DNA of 64,000 bases, from contig JAYOMI010000001.1 in NCBI GenBank assembly GCA_038120765.1, positions 70,647 to 134,646 of the forward strand. The letters run 5' to 3'. The notes below the pieces were generated by a model. That model saw only the letters and a program-made list of their open reading frames with translations, was not told the origin of the DNA and made no database searches. Of this stretch, positions 35,485 to 44,348 are shown in pieces. Origin of the DNA: CAXBCP01 sp038120765 (GTDB lineage: Bacteria > Pseudomonadota > Alphaproteobacteria > MPNO01 > UBA830). The first letter of the stretch is position 1; every line of letters begins with the position of its first letter. The position numbers and the translations under genes are program-made.

Positions 35485-36897
35485 TTATTGCCGAGACACC
35501 AGATCATTGACCAGCAAACCGGCGGATTCCAGTGTTTCCAGCCGTCGAATCATGGACTCAATGGAATCAATGCGTTCTTCGGGATGACGGCCGTAAATCG
35601 CGCAGCCGCGAAATTTTGCCGCGACTTCGTCGAAATCCATCGGCGACCTGCTGCTGCCCCGCGCATGATCGGCACGACCCGACAGGATTTGTCCGTCCTG
35701 CAATTGGACATCTATCAGCGTCGTCACGTTGGTATAGCCGTCATCTGCCACGTCATACGCCGTATAATCGACTTTCCCCATCATCGCCCGGACATCCGGA
35801 CGATTGAGCATCCCGGTGGTAAACTCGCCGAGGCCGGCCTGCCGTTCGATAGCGACGATCGCGAGGGTGAATTCCATTGAAAACTTTGCCTGCATACCAT
35901 CCGCCGGATTGTGATGAATCAGCGTTTTCAGGACCCGGTCATTGGTCTTCACGGAAATCCGGGCGATCATTTCCGGTGCGATGTCATTTTTGTTCAACAG
36001 GGCGAGCAGGCAACCTGCGCCGGGATGGGTCAGCGCGCCATTGGGATGGGGCTTTATCCAGACGCCGGGATCCTCGAATACCCAGGGAGTTCCGAGGCGC
36101 CCGATAATCTCCGACGGGTCGCACCCGCCGGCCGCCGCCGCGAAATAGCCGACGGGGCCATGAAGGGCGTCGCTTGCTGCGGTGAGGCCCCGCGCTGCGA
36201 GATCTGCGGCCGTTATGCCTGCCTGTGCGGCCTGGGCCGGGTGCAGGATTTCCGCCATCGTGCCGAAGTTCCGCCGGATGCCGGAGGCATGGCTCGCCGC
36301 GATACCGATGGCATTGACAGTCTCTGCCCGGCCGAGCCCTTTCAGGACACAAGCGGCTATCACGGCGCCGAACACGTTCATCGTGCCGGTTGTGTGAAAT
36401 CCTTCGCCGTAATGCCGGGCTGCAATGGTGTGGTTCAGCCGGGAGGCCACCTCCATCCCGGCAAGGTAGGCCCGGAGCATGTCCATCCCGCAAGCGCCGA
36501 GGGCCTGTCCTTCCGCGAGCACGACCGGCAATACTGCCCCGCTCGCATGAATGCCGCCGGTACGGTCAGCCCGCACCTGCGGACTGGTATCGTCAAAATT
36601 ATCCGCATGGATCGCGGTCGCATTGGCGAAGGCGGCAAAACGCGGCGGGGCGGAAAGCGCGGTGCCGATTATCGCGCTGCCCTTCTCGCCGAACCCCTGG
36701 GCGACGAAATCTTCGCGCACGATCCGGGCTGCATCGGACACGGAACCGGCAAGGGCGAGGCCAAGCGAATCGAGAACATGTATTTTCGCACGCTCGATAA
36801 CCTGCCCGGGGATATCGGCCATCGGCACCGATTGGGCGAAATCGGCGATTGCCGCCGTGACGTCGTCCCTGTTGTACTCTTGTGTGTCGTCGCTCAT
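35485..36897 (-). CDS. MmgE/PrpD family protein
   Basis: This 470-residue protein starts at ATG 36897 with AAAGGGG upstream. It has the family's ATAIHADNFDDTSP, GGIHASGAVLPVVLA, GFHTTGTMNVFGAVIAACVLKGL and GYFAAAAGG segments. The family includes 2-methylcitrate dehydratase, iminodisuccinate epimerase and cis-aconitate-related enzymes. No prpB or prpC is near. It is divergent from a TPP enzyme (start 36976) across a 78-nt region with a perfect palindrome. Confidence 0.88.
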   Translation of the reverse strand: MSDDTQEYNRDDVTAAIADFAQSVPMADIPGQVIERAKIHVLDSLGLALAGSVSDAARIVREDFVAQGFGEKGSAIIGTALSAPPRFAAFANATAIHADNFDDTSPQVRADRTGGIHASGAVLPVVLAEGQALGACGMDMLRAYLAGMEVASRLNHTIAARHYGEGFHTTGTMNVFGAVIAACVLKGLGRAETVNAIGIAASHASGIRRNFGTMAEILHPAQAAQAGITAADLAARGLTAASDALHGPVGYFAAAAGGCDPSEIIGRLGTPWVFEDPGVWIKPHPNGALTHPGAGCLLALLNKNDIAPEMIARISVKTNDRVLKTLIHHNPADGMQAKFSMEFTLAIVAIERQAGLGEFTTGMLNRPDVRAMMGKVDYTAYDVADDGYTNVTTLIDVQLQDGQILSGRADHARGSSRSPMDFDEVAAKFRGCAIYGRHPEERIDSIESMIRRLETLESAGLLVNDLVSRQ

Positions 36898-36925
36898 CCG
36901 GTCGCCCCTTTTGTCTTTTCCGAAA

Positions 36926-36937
36926 CATACTAGTATG
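36926..36937. promoter_or_regulatory. perfect 12-bp palindrome, candidate operator
   Basis: CATACTAGTATG is a complete palindrome in the 78-nt region between the divergent PrpD-like gene (start 36897) and TPP enzyme (start 36976). Its size and place fit a dimeric repressor site, for example of the GntR family; no regulator gene is adjacent. Confidence 0.4.
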
Positions 36938-36975
36938 CCGCTCCTGTAAACAGCCTCAGCCCGATCGGACATATC

Positions 36976-38580
36976 TTGAACTGCTCTGACGTTATTACCC
37001 GCTATCTGGAAGCCGCCGGCATCAAGCATATTTTCGGCTATCCGGGGGATCCGAGCGTCGAACTGCTGGAGACGGCGCGGCGCAACGGTATCGAATTCAT
37101 TCTCGCGCGGCGCGAGGGTACGGCGGGGCTCATGGCTGCCGCCTACGGGCAGATCACGGAAAAGCCCGGCGTCTGCCTGTCGACGCTGGGACCCGGGTCT
37201 TCGAACCTCGTCAATGCGGTCGCGTCCGCAATGCTCGACCGCACGCCGATGATCGCCCTGTCGGGACAGATCGACGGCAAGCGGGAGCACACCTTCACCC
37301 ACCAGGTGCTGGATCACAACGCGATGTTCTCGCCCATCACCAAGTGGACAGCCCCCATCCGCACCGACACGGTGGCCACCGTGATGCGCCGCGCCATGCG
37401 CACCGCCGTCGCCGAACGTCCCGGGCCGGTTCATATCAGCACCGGCGCAGACGTGGTCGGCGCGGAGGCGACCGATACCGAAATCCGCCTGCCGCCGATG
37501 TGCCGACAGGGCGGCGGGTTCGAGACATTCACGACAGACGGCGCGCCGTCCGCGACTGCCATGATCAAGGGCGCCCGGCGGCCGGTGATCGTCGCCGGCA
37601 TAGGCGCTGTGCGCGCCGGCGCGACGGATGCGCTGACCGGCCTGGCGGAAGAATACGGCTGCCCCGTCGTCGTAGCCCCGATGGCGAAGGGCGTTATCGC
37701 CGAGGATCATCCCTGTTTCGCCGGCACTCTCGACATGGCCTGCAACCAATTCGTCTGGGATTTCCTGTCCGGTGCCGACCTGATCATCGCCGCCGGGTTC
37801 GATCCGGTGGAACTGATCAAGCCGTGGACACCGGATGCCCCGGTCATCCATGTCGATACCACCCCGAATACCGACCAGATCTACCTGTCGGACGTGGAAA
37901 TGGTCGGCGACGTCTCCGCGGCGCTGGATCACCTGCGGACAGCAATCGGCGAGGGCGCACGCTGGCGCGAAGCAGAGATCGCCGATCATCGTGAGCGACT
38001 GAACAACCTTTACTATGCCGGCAAGACACCCGGGAAACTGAACCCGACCGACGTGGTGGATGTCGCCCGCGCCGTCATGCCGCGCGACACCGTGGTTACC
38101 ACCGACGTCGGCTCCCACAAGCTGCTGGTCGGCCAGGGCTGGACGACCTACGCGCCGAAGGGCGTGCTGATGTCGAACGGATTGTCGTCGATGGGCTTTT
38201 CCCTGCCCGCCGCGATGACCGCCAAGCTGCTGATGCCCGAACGAGAGATTGTCTGCTTCACCGGCGATGGCGGGCTCGCCATGGTGCAGGGCGAACTGCG
38301 TCTCGCCGCGAGCCTTAAGCTCGGGATGAAGGTAATCGTGTTCTGCGACAACAGCCTGAACCGCATAGAGCTCAAACAGATGGCGCGGCAATATCCGTCA
38401 TCGGGGACGACGATCGATCCGACCGACGTGGTCAAACTGTCGGAATCCATGGCGTGCGATGCGATCGAGGCCGATACGATCCAGCAGCTCGAAGCCGCGT
38501 TGAGCGCGCCGCAGGACCCGGACCGTCCGCTGGTGATCGCGGCGAATATCGACCCCGCCCAGTACGCGGCGCAGTTCTAG
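36976..38580 (+). CDS. thiamine-pyrophosphate-dependent enzyme (acetolactate synthase large-subunit-like)
   Basis: This 534-residue protein probably starts at TTG 36976 with a weak site upstream. The catalytic glutamate is in LARREGTAG near residue 48. The central domain includes GVGAVRAGATDALTGLAEE-like helices and the PP domain has GDGGLAMVQGEL with the late NNS-type loop FCDNSLNRIEL. The glutamate sits in RREGTAG rather than RHExxA. No regulatory subunit gene is near. It is divergent from the PrpD-like gene. Confidence 0.8.
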   Translation: MNCSDVITRYLEAAGIKHIFGYPGDPSVELLETARRNGIEFILARREGTAGLMAAAYGQITEKPGVCLSTLGPGSSNLVNAVASAMLDRTPMIALSGQIDGKREHTFTHQVLDHNAMFSPITKWTAPIRTDTVATVMRRAMRTAVAERPGPVHISTGADVVGAEATDTEIRLPPMCRQGGGFETFTTDGAPSATAMIKGARRPVIVAGIGAVRAGATDALTGLAEEYGCPVVVAPMAKGVIAEDHPCFAGTLDMACNQFVWDFLSGADLIIAAGFDPVELIKPWTPDAPVIHVDTTPNTDQIYLSDVEMVGDVSAALDHLRTAIGEGARWREAEIADHRERLNNLYYAGKTPGKLNPTDVVDVARAVMPRDTVVTTDVGSHKLLVGQGWTTYAPKGVLMSNGLSSMGFSLPAAMTAKLLMPEREIVCFTGDGGLAMVQGELRLAASLKLGMKVIVFCDNSLNRIELKQMARQYPSSGTTIDPTDVVKLSESMACDAIEADTIQQLEAALSAPQDPDRPLVIAANIDPAQYAAQF

Positions 38581-38598
38581 GGGCGCCGCAGTCCGGCT

Positions 38599-39474
38599 TT
38601 ATTTGGTATGCGCGCGCATGCGGTCGGATGCGCCGTCGGCGAAGCCCCAGGTATCGCCCTGCAGTTCCGGCGGGCGCTCCCAGTCTTCCGGCATGCCGAC
38701 CTTGTAGCTGTCATCGACCTGCTCCACCTCAGCGGTGTATTCGATGACATAGCCGTTCGGATCGACGAAATAGGCGAAAATATTGTTGCCCGGGCCGTGC
38801 CGTCCGACACCCCATTCGGTGGGGAAGCCCGTCTGCTTCATCCGTCCCGCGCCGAACATCAGCGCATCGTGGCTCGGCATCTCGAATGCGCAATGATTGA
38901 AGGTCGGCGTGTTGATTGACGTATAGGCGAGTGCATGGTGGTCGCTGCTGCACCGGATAAAGTCCATAAAACCGGTGCGGTCGGTGAGTTTGAAGCCGAG
39001 CAGGTCGATGAACTGTGCGCTCTGCGCTTCCCGGTCCGGCGAATTCAGGACCACGTGGCTGAGCTTGACCGGGCGGTCCGTCGCCGGGGGTTTTGCGGTA
39101 TAGGTCTTCAGCCCGGTCGAAATGCAGTATTCGCGATCGTCCAGGTCCCGGAACACGAAACCGTAACCGCCCGCCGGACCCGCCATTTCGCCGGGCGCAT
39201 CGACCGACGCACCGAATGCCTTTGCCTTTTCATAAAGACCGTCGACGGCCTGCTTGTCGTCCGCTGCGAGATTGACCCTAAGAAGTTTCTTGTCGCCGCC
39301 TTCGCGCAGCGCCAGCACATGATGCTCGGCGCCGGTGCCGCGCAGATAGACGGCGCCGCCTTCCTCCGCCGCCGTCTCGAGCCCCCAGCAATCCTCGTAA
39401 AATTTCTTCGCGGCCGCGAGGTCGGGCACCCGGAATTCCGCGCTGCGAAGTCCTGAAACGCTGGGGTCTGCCAT
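38599..39474 (-). CDS. VOC family protein, extradiol-dioxygenase-like
   Basis: This 291-residue protein starts at ATG 39474 behind GGAGAG. It has two vicinal-oxygen-chelate modules: the first starts LRSAEFRVPDLAAAKKFYEDCWGL, the second KLSHVVLNSPDREAQSAQFIDLLGF. Probable iron ligands are His in LSHVVL, His in SSDHHALAY and Glu in NGYVIEYTAEVE. The arrangement fits type I extradiol dioxygenases that open catechol-like rings. It lies near FAH and alpha/beta hydrolase genes, which act downstream in meta-cleavage. Confidence 0.82.
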   Translation of the reverse strand: MADPSVSGLRSAEFRVPDLAAAKKFYEDCWGLETAAEEGGAVYLRGTGAEHHVLALREGGDKKLLRVNLAADDKQAVDGLYEKAKAFGASVDAPGEMAGPAGGYGFVFRDLDDREYCISTGLKTYTAKPPATDRPVKLSHVVLNSPDREAQSAQFIDLLGFKLTDRTGFMDFIRCSSDHHALAYTSINTPTFNHCAFEMPSHDALMFGAGRMKQTGFPTEWGVGRHGPGNNIFAYFVDPNGYVIEYTAEVEQVDDSYKVGMPEDWERPPELQGDTWGFADGASDRMRAHTK

Positions 39475-39591
39475 CTTTATTCTCTCCAAATTCCGGCGGG
39501 CGTCATATGCCCGTCGTCTTTCCAATCGTAATATTTTGAGCGAGAAGGGTGAAGGGTCTTATCGCCTCCGAAGACGGGAAAACCATTTTAC

Positions 39592-39620
39592 TTGATTAAT
39601 CCGTACACGGAATATTATAC
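39592..39620 (+). promoter_or_regulatory. candidate sigma-70-like promoter with internal palindrome, upstream of FAH gene
   Basis: TTGATT (39592-39597) and TTATAC (39615-39620) are spaced 17 bp. Between them TCCGT-AC-ACGGA (39600-39611) is an inverted repeat, a place where a repressor could block the polymerase. The gene starts at 39674. Confidence 0.4.
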
Positions 39621-39673
39621 CTGAGCTGAATTTACCGAGACTTCGCAAGTCCACCGCAAATCAGGATGAACCA

Positions 39674-40534
39674 ATGAAAATATGCCGCTTTAACGACGAT
39701 CGCCTTGGCGTCATCGTGGATGGAACGATCCGGGACGTAACGTCCGCGCAGGACGCAATCCGTGCAGCCCATCCCTATGTGTCCTATTCGGACGCGGTTA
39801 TCGCCGCGTTGCCCGAATGGCGTGACAGGCTGGAAGAGATGGCCTCCAGGGCCGATCCGATCGCCATCGACAGCGTTCACCTGCATTCACCGGTCGCCCG
39901 CCCCGGCAAGCTGATGGCAGCCCCCGTGAATTACATGGCCCATATCGACGAAGCCCAGGCCGATCCGCAGATTCGCGTGATCGAGCGCACCATGAAAATC
40001 CGCGAAGCCGGAATTTTTCTGAAATCGAATACGGCCCTTATCGGCGCATCCGATTCGATCCCGATCCGGTTCCCCGACCGCCGGAACGATCACGAATTCG
40101 AATTCGCCTTCGTCATCGGCAAGGAATGCAGCCACGTGTCCAAGGAAGACGCGCTTGATGTCATCGCCGGCTATACGCTGGGCCTCGACATGACGGTGCG
40201 TGGACCGGAAGACCGCAGCGCGCGCAAGTCCTGCGACGGCTATGCCGTTCTCGGCCCGTGGTTCGTCACCGCCGACGAGATCGCCGATCCGGACAACGTT
40301 GCTTTCCACGGTTCGGTCAACGGCGTCGTCAAACAGGACGCCAACACGAAAGACCAGGTGCTGAGCATTCGCGAACTGGTAGAATACGCCTCGCAGTACT
40401 ACACGCTGTACCCGGGCGACGTCATGTTCACCGGCTCACCCGAAGGCGTAAGCGAAGTGAAGGCAGGAGACGAGCTGCACTTCGTCTGCGACCAGATCGG
40501 CGAGTTCAAGATCGGGATTACAGCATCGCCCTAA
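39674..40534 (+). CDS. fumarylacetoacetate hydrolase family protein
   Basis: This 286-residue protein has the FAH fold: an N-terminal domain to about residue 70, then PGKLMAAPVNY, FLKSNTALIGASDSIPI, DHEFEFAFVIGKECSHVS with metal-binding glutamates, YTLGLDMTVRGPEDRS, and the C-terminal GDVMFTGSPEGVSEVKAGDELHF. Members cleave C-C bonds of acylpyruvates or act as 2-hydroxyhepta-2,4-diene-1,7-dioate-type hydratases and isomerases in catechol-like pathways. The context supports ring-fission product processing. Confidence 0.9.
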   Translation: MKICRFNDDRLGVIVDGTIRDVTSAQDAIRAAHPYVSYSDAVIAALPEWRDRLEEMASRADPIAIDSVHLHSPVARPGKLMAAPVNYMAHIDEAQADPQIRVIERTMKIREAGIFLKSNTALIGASDSIPIRFPDRRNDHEFEFAFVIGKECSHVSKEDALDVIAGYTLGLDMTVRGPEDRSARKSCDGYAVLGPWFVTADEIADPDNVAFHGSVNGVVKQDANTKDQVLSIRELVEYASQYYTLYPGDVMFTGSPEGVSEVKAGDELHFVCDQIGEFKIGITASP

Positions 40535-41725
40535 AGCTTCGGGTCGGGGCTGCCATGGCCGAGCAGGATGTTGCCGTACAGCCCCGTCTGAAGATCCCAT
40601 ACCAGGCCGATATGCTGAGAGACGGCGTGGACATCCCGCCAGGCCCGCTGCATCGGATGGCTGGTTTCAAGCCCGCGCCCGCCGGTGAGGGGCAGAAGCT
40701 CGTCGACGGCATCGCAGCAGGACTGCGCGACGTGCCCGAGATTGAGCCGGTAACGCCCGCGGTCGGACATCTCGAAAGTCCCACCCGACTTTCCTTTGGC
40801 GACGATCTCCGCCCGCAACTGCGCGATGACCGCATCGGCCGCATCCAGCAGGGCCGACGCCTTGCCGAGCCTCTGGTGAACCGTCGCGACACGGGACAGG
40901 TCCGTGCCGGTGACCGACTGACGGCCGGTCAGATCGCCGATCACGGCGTCCAGCGCGCCACGCGCCGCCCCCAGTGCGGGGCCGATGATATTGAACGGGA
41001 ATACGGCGAATAACGGCAACCGGTACAGATAGCTGTCATGCGCCTCCGACCCCGGCGTCGCATCGCCGCGCAGATCGCGCACGCGTATCGCCCGGTGCGG
41101 CGGGATAACAGCACCTTCGACAACGATATCGTTGCTGCCGCTTGCCGAGAGGCCCGCACTGTTCCAGGCGTCTTCCACTTTGCAGTCAGCCAGATCGACC
41201 ATTGCGAATACCGGGTCCGGGGGCCCGTTTCCGCCCGCCGCCGGAAGCATCACCAGCAGGATGGCCCAGCCGCAAAGATCGACGCCGCTGGAAAACCGCC
41301 AGCGACCGNNNNNNNNNNCTGATATGCAGATCGCGTCCGTTGCGTTCGGCCGTCACGCCGACAGGCAGGAAAGAGGTCGCTACGGCGACATCGGCATCGT
41401 CTCCCCATATTTCCGCCTGCGCGGAATCCGGGAACATGCCGGCGACCCAGCCATGACAGGCGATGATGCCGCCGACCCAGGCGCTGGAAGCGCAGGAACG
41501 GCCCAGTTCCCGGGCAAAGGCGGTCTGGGCACCGTAATCCAGTTCCATGCCGCCATAGCGCGCCGGCTGGAGCGCGCGGTAGAAGCCCGCCTCCCGGAAA
41601 TCCCGATCGGTCTCTCTGGAAACGCGCCGGTCCAGCTCCGCCTGGCGCGCACGCTCCGCGAGCACCGGGCCAAGATCGCGGGCGCGGTCGACCAACTGCG
41701 CTTCAAGAGCGGCTTTGGCCGGCAT
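40531..41725 (-). CDS. acyl-CoA-dehydrogenase-fold flavin monooxygenase (HsaA-like), broken by an N-run
   Basis: The N-terminal half has ELDRRVSRETDRDFREAGFYRALQPARYGGMELD and SCASSAWVGGIIACHGWVAGMF, the form of flavin monooxygenases of the HpaB/HsaA/DszC group. The C-terminal half, in another frame, has GRWRFSSG, then AAGGNGPPDPVFAMVDLADC and PLFAVFPFNIIGPALGAARGAL. The 10-N run (41309-41318) separates them. If the run is removed, the two halves join in frame as HISGRW, which fits the family. It would then be about 394 residues. Confidence 0.8.
41309..41318. other. 10-N gap inside the flavin monooxygenase gene
   Basis: Ten unknown bases. With all ten deleted the flanks join in frame, which suggests that little or no real sequence is missing. 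Confidence 0.95.
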
Positions 41726-41729
41726 CGGC

Positions 41730-42614
41730 TCAGGCGTCGGCGGTCGCGTTGACGGGGAAGTATTTGTCGAGCCAGTCCCGGATGATGTTGATCACCCGGG
41801 TGTTCGATTCCGCCATCATGAAATGATCGGTATCGGCGGTCAGATGAAGATCCGTCGGCTGGCCGGCACGCTTGAACATCTCCACCGACTGTTCCGTCGG
41901 CGTCACCGAATCGAGCGAGCTGTGGAGCAGCAGAACCGGACGCGGCGCGATATTGCCGATCACGTCTTCCGCCGTGAAATCCATCATCCCCTGGGCGGTA
42001 TCCGCCGTGAACTGCTGCACCGAACCGGACGGCATGTTCGCACGAAGATGTTCCGGAATCGGCACAATGGCGTAGCGATCGACGAACAGTGGCTCGCCGG
42101 TTTCCTCGCGGTGTTTCTTGCCGTCGGCCAGCATCTTGGTGAACGCGTCCCACATTTCGGGCGTCGGGTGCTGGCCACGGAACTTGCGCTCGCCGTTGCC
42201 CCAGCCGCCGGATGAAATGACGGCCGCCACACGTTCATCGACACCAGCGGTATAGACCGCGACGGCTCCGCCGAAGCTCGATCCGACGACGCCGATCTGG
42301 TCGGGGTCGACCTCCGGCCGGGACTGCAGGAAACTGACCGCGGCGCGCGTGTCCTCTACCTGGTCGAGACACAGCAGATGGCCGAAAAGGCCGTCGCTTT
42401 CGCCGCAGCCGCGCATGTCGAAGCGCAGGACGACATAGCCCCAGCGGCAAAACATGGCCGACGGGCCCGTGACGTTGTTGGCGCTCTTGCGGCTGCCGAA
42501 TCCGTGCAGGACCATGATCGCGGGCCGGCGTTCGCCGGGCGCCATGTCATCGGGTGTATGAACCACGCCCGAGATATTCAGATCGCCGGATTTAAAAGTG
42601 ACCGCTTCTTCCAT
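41730..42614 (-). CDS. alpha/beta hydrolase
   Basis: This 294-residue hydrolase starts at ATG 42614 behind GGAGG. It has VLHGFGSRK (oxyanion loop), GVVGSSFGGAVAVYTAG with Ser in GSSFGG, and the late LHSSLDSVTPTEQSVEMF and DHFMM for Asp and His. The group includes dienelactone- and peptidase-like hydrolases with the alpha/beta cap. It ends 4 nt before the flavin monooxygenase gene begins, so they are probably one transcript. Confidence 0.85.
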   Translation of the reverse strand: MEEAVTFKSGDLNISGVVHTPDDMAPGERRPAIMVLHGFGSRKSANNVTGPSAMFCRWGYVVLRFDMRGCGESDGLFGHLLCLDQVEDTRAAVSFLQSRPEVDPDQIGVVGSSFGGAVAVYTAGVDERVAAVISSGGWGNGERKFRGQHPTPEMWDAFTKMLADGKKHREETGEPLFVDRYAIVPIPEHLRANMPSGSVQQFTADTAQGMMDFTAEDVIGNIAPRPVLLLHSSLDSVTPTEQSVEMFKRAGQPTDLHLTADTDHFMMAESNTRVINIIRDWLDKYFPVNATADA

Positions 42615-42649
42615 AAACGCCTCCGTTGGGTTTTTTCCTTTATACGCCG

Positions 42650-42663
42650 CCGCGATATCGCGG
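42650..42663. promoter_or_regulatory. perfect 14-bp palindrome, candidate operator
   Basis: CCGCGATATCGCGG is a complete palindrome in the 87-nt region between the divergent hydrolase (start 42614) and Ldh (start 42702) genes. It could be a shared operator; a chance GC-rich palindrome is possible. Confidence 0.35.
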
Positions 42664-42701
42664 GGCAACGCTGGACCGTCAGCGACGCGGTTGATACATC
42701 T

Positions 42702-43760
42702 ATGCTCATGGAATTGATCGATCGTACCGTCACGGAAGCGGCCCTTACCCGGTTTACCGCGAACCTCTTCATCGCGGCCGGCGTCCCCGAATCCGATGCC
42801 GATCTCATCGCCAGGGTGGTCGTCTGGTCGAACCTCCGCGGGGTGGATTCCCATGGCGTTCTGCGCGTTCCGGGATACCTCGCGCGGCTCGGCAACGGCA
42901 TTAACAATCCGATACCCGATTTCAAAATCCTGACCGATCTGCCCGCTGCCGCCGTGCTGGAGGCCGACCGCGCCTTCGGACAGGTCGCTTTGGGGCGTGC
43001 CTCGGCCATCGCCATCGACAAGGCCTCGACAGCGGGCATCGGCCTCTGCCTCGTGCGCCGGTCAACCCATATGGGCGCCATCGGCTATTTTGCGCTTGAA
43101 GCCGCGGCCGAAGGCATGGCGGGAATCGTCATCAATGTATCGCGCCCCAACATGGCCTATCCGGGCGCGCGCAGCGCCGGGCTTGCGACCAGCCCGATCG
43201 CCATCGCCGTCCCGGGTGCCACCCACGCGCCGCTGATGCTCGACATGGCGACCGCGACCAAGTCGATGGGCAAGATCCAGCTCGCGCGCGATACCGGCGA
43301 GCCGCTCGGAGAAGGCTGGGCGGTCGATGCCGACGGCAACCCGACGACCGACCCGCACAAAGCCGTGATCCCGACGGCGCTGGGCGGGCACAAGGGCGGG
43401 GGGATGTCGCTGATGTTCGAGTGCCTGACCAGCCTCATGGTCGGCAATCCCCTGATCGCGCCGTTCATCGAAGGCGCCCCCGATGGCCGTCGCCACTCGC
43501 AGAACGGACTGGTGATCGCCATCGATATCTCGAAATTCGGCGATGTCGGCGACTACGTGCGCGAGGTGGACCGGCTCGCCGCCGCAATCAAAACCCTGCC
43601 CCGCGCGGACGGGGTCGACGAAATTCTCGTGCCGGGCGAACGCGGCGACCGGGTGCTGGAAACAAGACGCGTGAACGGGATACCGCTGCCGGCGGGAACA
43701 TGGACACGCCTCGCGGAGGCCGCGAAGCCGCTGGGCGTGGAGATGCCGGAGACGATCTAG
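42702..43760 (+). CDS. Ldh family oxidoreductase (malate/L-lactate dehydrogenase type, NAD)
   Basis: This 352-residue protein starts at ATG 42702 or 42708. It has the family's NLRGVDSHGVLRVPGYLARL, VRRSTHMGAIGYFALEAA, SRPNMAYPGARSAGLATSPIAIAVPG and GGHKGGGMSLMFECLTSLMVG. The family reduces or oxidises 2-oxo and 2-hydroxy acids such as ureidoglycolate, sulfolactate and 2,3-diketogulonate. Being next to a ComDE-like split decarboxylase, sulfolactate is a tempting guess, but nothing in the sequence proves it. It overlaps the end of the TPP beta gene. Confidence 0.88.
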   Translation: MLMELIDRTVTEAALTRFTANLFIAAGVPESDADLIARVVVWSNLRGVDSHGVLRVPGYLARLGNGINNPIPDFKILTDLPAAAVLEADRAFGQVALGRASAIAIDKASTAGIGLCLVRRSTHMGAIGYFALEAAAEGMAGIVINVSRPNMAYPGARSAGLATSPIAIAVPGATHAPLMLDMATATKSMGKIQLARDTGEPLGEGWAVDADGNPTTDPHKAVIPTALGGHKGGGMSLMFECLTSLMVGNPLIAPFIEGAPDGRRHSQNGLVIAIDISKFGDVGDYVREVDRLAAAIKTLPRADGVDEILVPGERGDRVLETRRVNGIPLPAGTWTRLAEAAKPLGVEMPETI

Positions 43761-44347
43761 CGCGCCGAAAACGCCCGCTTGAAAATCAGCCGGCATTCCG
43801 CGAGGTCCCAGTTCCGCTTATAGACCGTCGGTGCGCCCGGCATGACGCGCGCGCAGAGGAATCTCGGGGCCGGGGTATCCGTCAGGAATTTCGCCGCGGC
43901 CGGAATTTCATCGGGCGACGAGATCGTCATGACGGACGGTATCCCCGCCCCGTCGGCCATTTTCGCAAGATCGGTGCGGCGCGACGTGTGGCCGGGCTGG
44001 CCGCCGGTCTCCCCGTGCTGGCCGTTATCGACGCAGACGATGGTGAGGTTATCGGGCATCACCGACGCCACGGTCGCCAGCACACCGACATTCATCAGCA
44101 ATTCGCCGTCGCCGGTGATCACGGCGACCTGCCGGTCGGGCGCCGACAGGGCCATGCCGAGCCCCATGGCAACCGCCGCTCCCATCGCGCCGCCAAGGGT
44201 GATCAGGTTGTCGGCTTCCTGCGTCCATGCCGCCGAATCCTTCGCCGTGCCGGCGAGCCCTGCGAGCAGCAGGTAGTTTTCCGGATGCGGAAAAAGCTGC
44301 GGCAGCAGGGTCTTCCGGTCGATGGTGCTGTCGGGAAAATCCGTCAT
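43757..44347 (-). CDS. split TPP decarboxylase, C-terminal (beta) subunit, ComE-like
   Basis: This 196-residue protein contains the PP domain: GGAMGAAVAMGLGMALSAPDRQVAVITGDGELLMNVG and, after it, DNLTIVCVDNGQHGETGGQPGHTS, which holds the TPP/Mg binding GDG motif and the late asparagine. The size (about 190) fits ComE, the beta subunit of sulfopyruvate decarboxylase, and phosphonopyruvate decarboxylase-like C-termini. It begins just after the alpha subunit stop. Confidence 0.85.
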   Translation of the reverse strand: MTDFPDSTIDRKTLLPQLFPHPENYLLLAGLAGTAKDSAAWTQEADNLITLGGAMGAAVAMGLGMALSAPDRQVAVITGDGELLMNVGVLATVASVMPDNLTIVCVDNGQHGETGGQPGHTSRRTDLAKMADGAGIPSVMTISSPDEIPAAAKFLTDTPAPRFLCARVMPGAPTVYKRNWDLAECRLIFKRAFSAR

Positions 44348-44348
44348 G

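Noticed and set aside
37000..38391. Upstream extension of the MmgE/PrpD frame to 968 codons
   Set aside because: The extension is antisense to the TPP gene. ATG 36897 has a good binding site and fits the family start.
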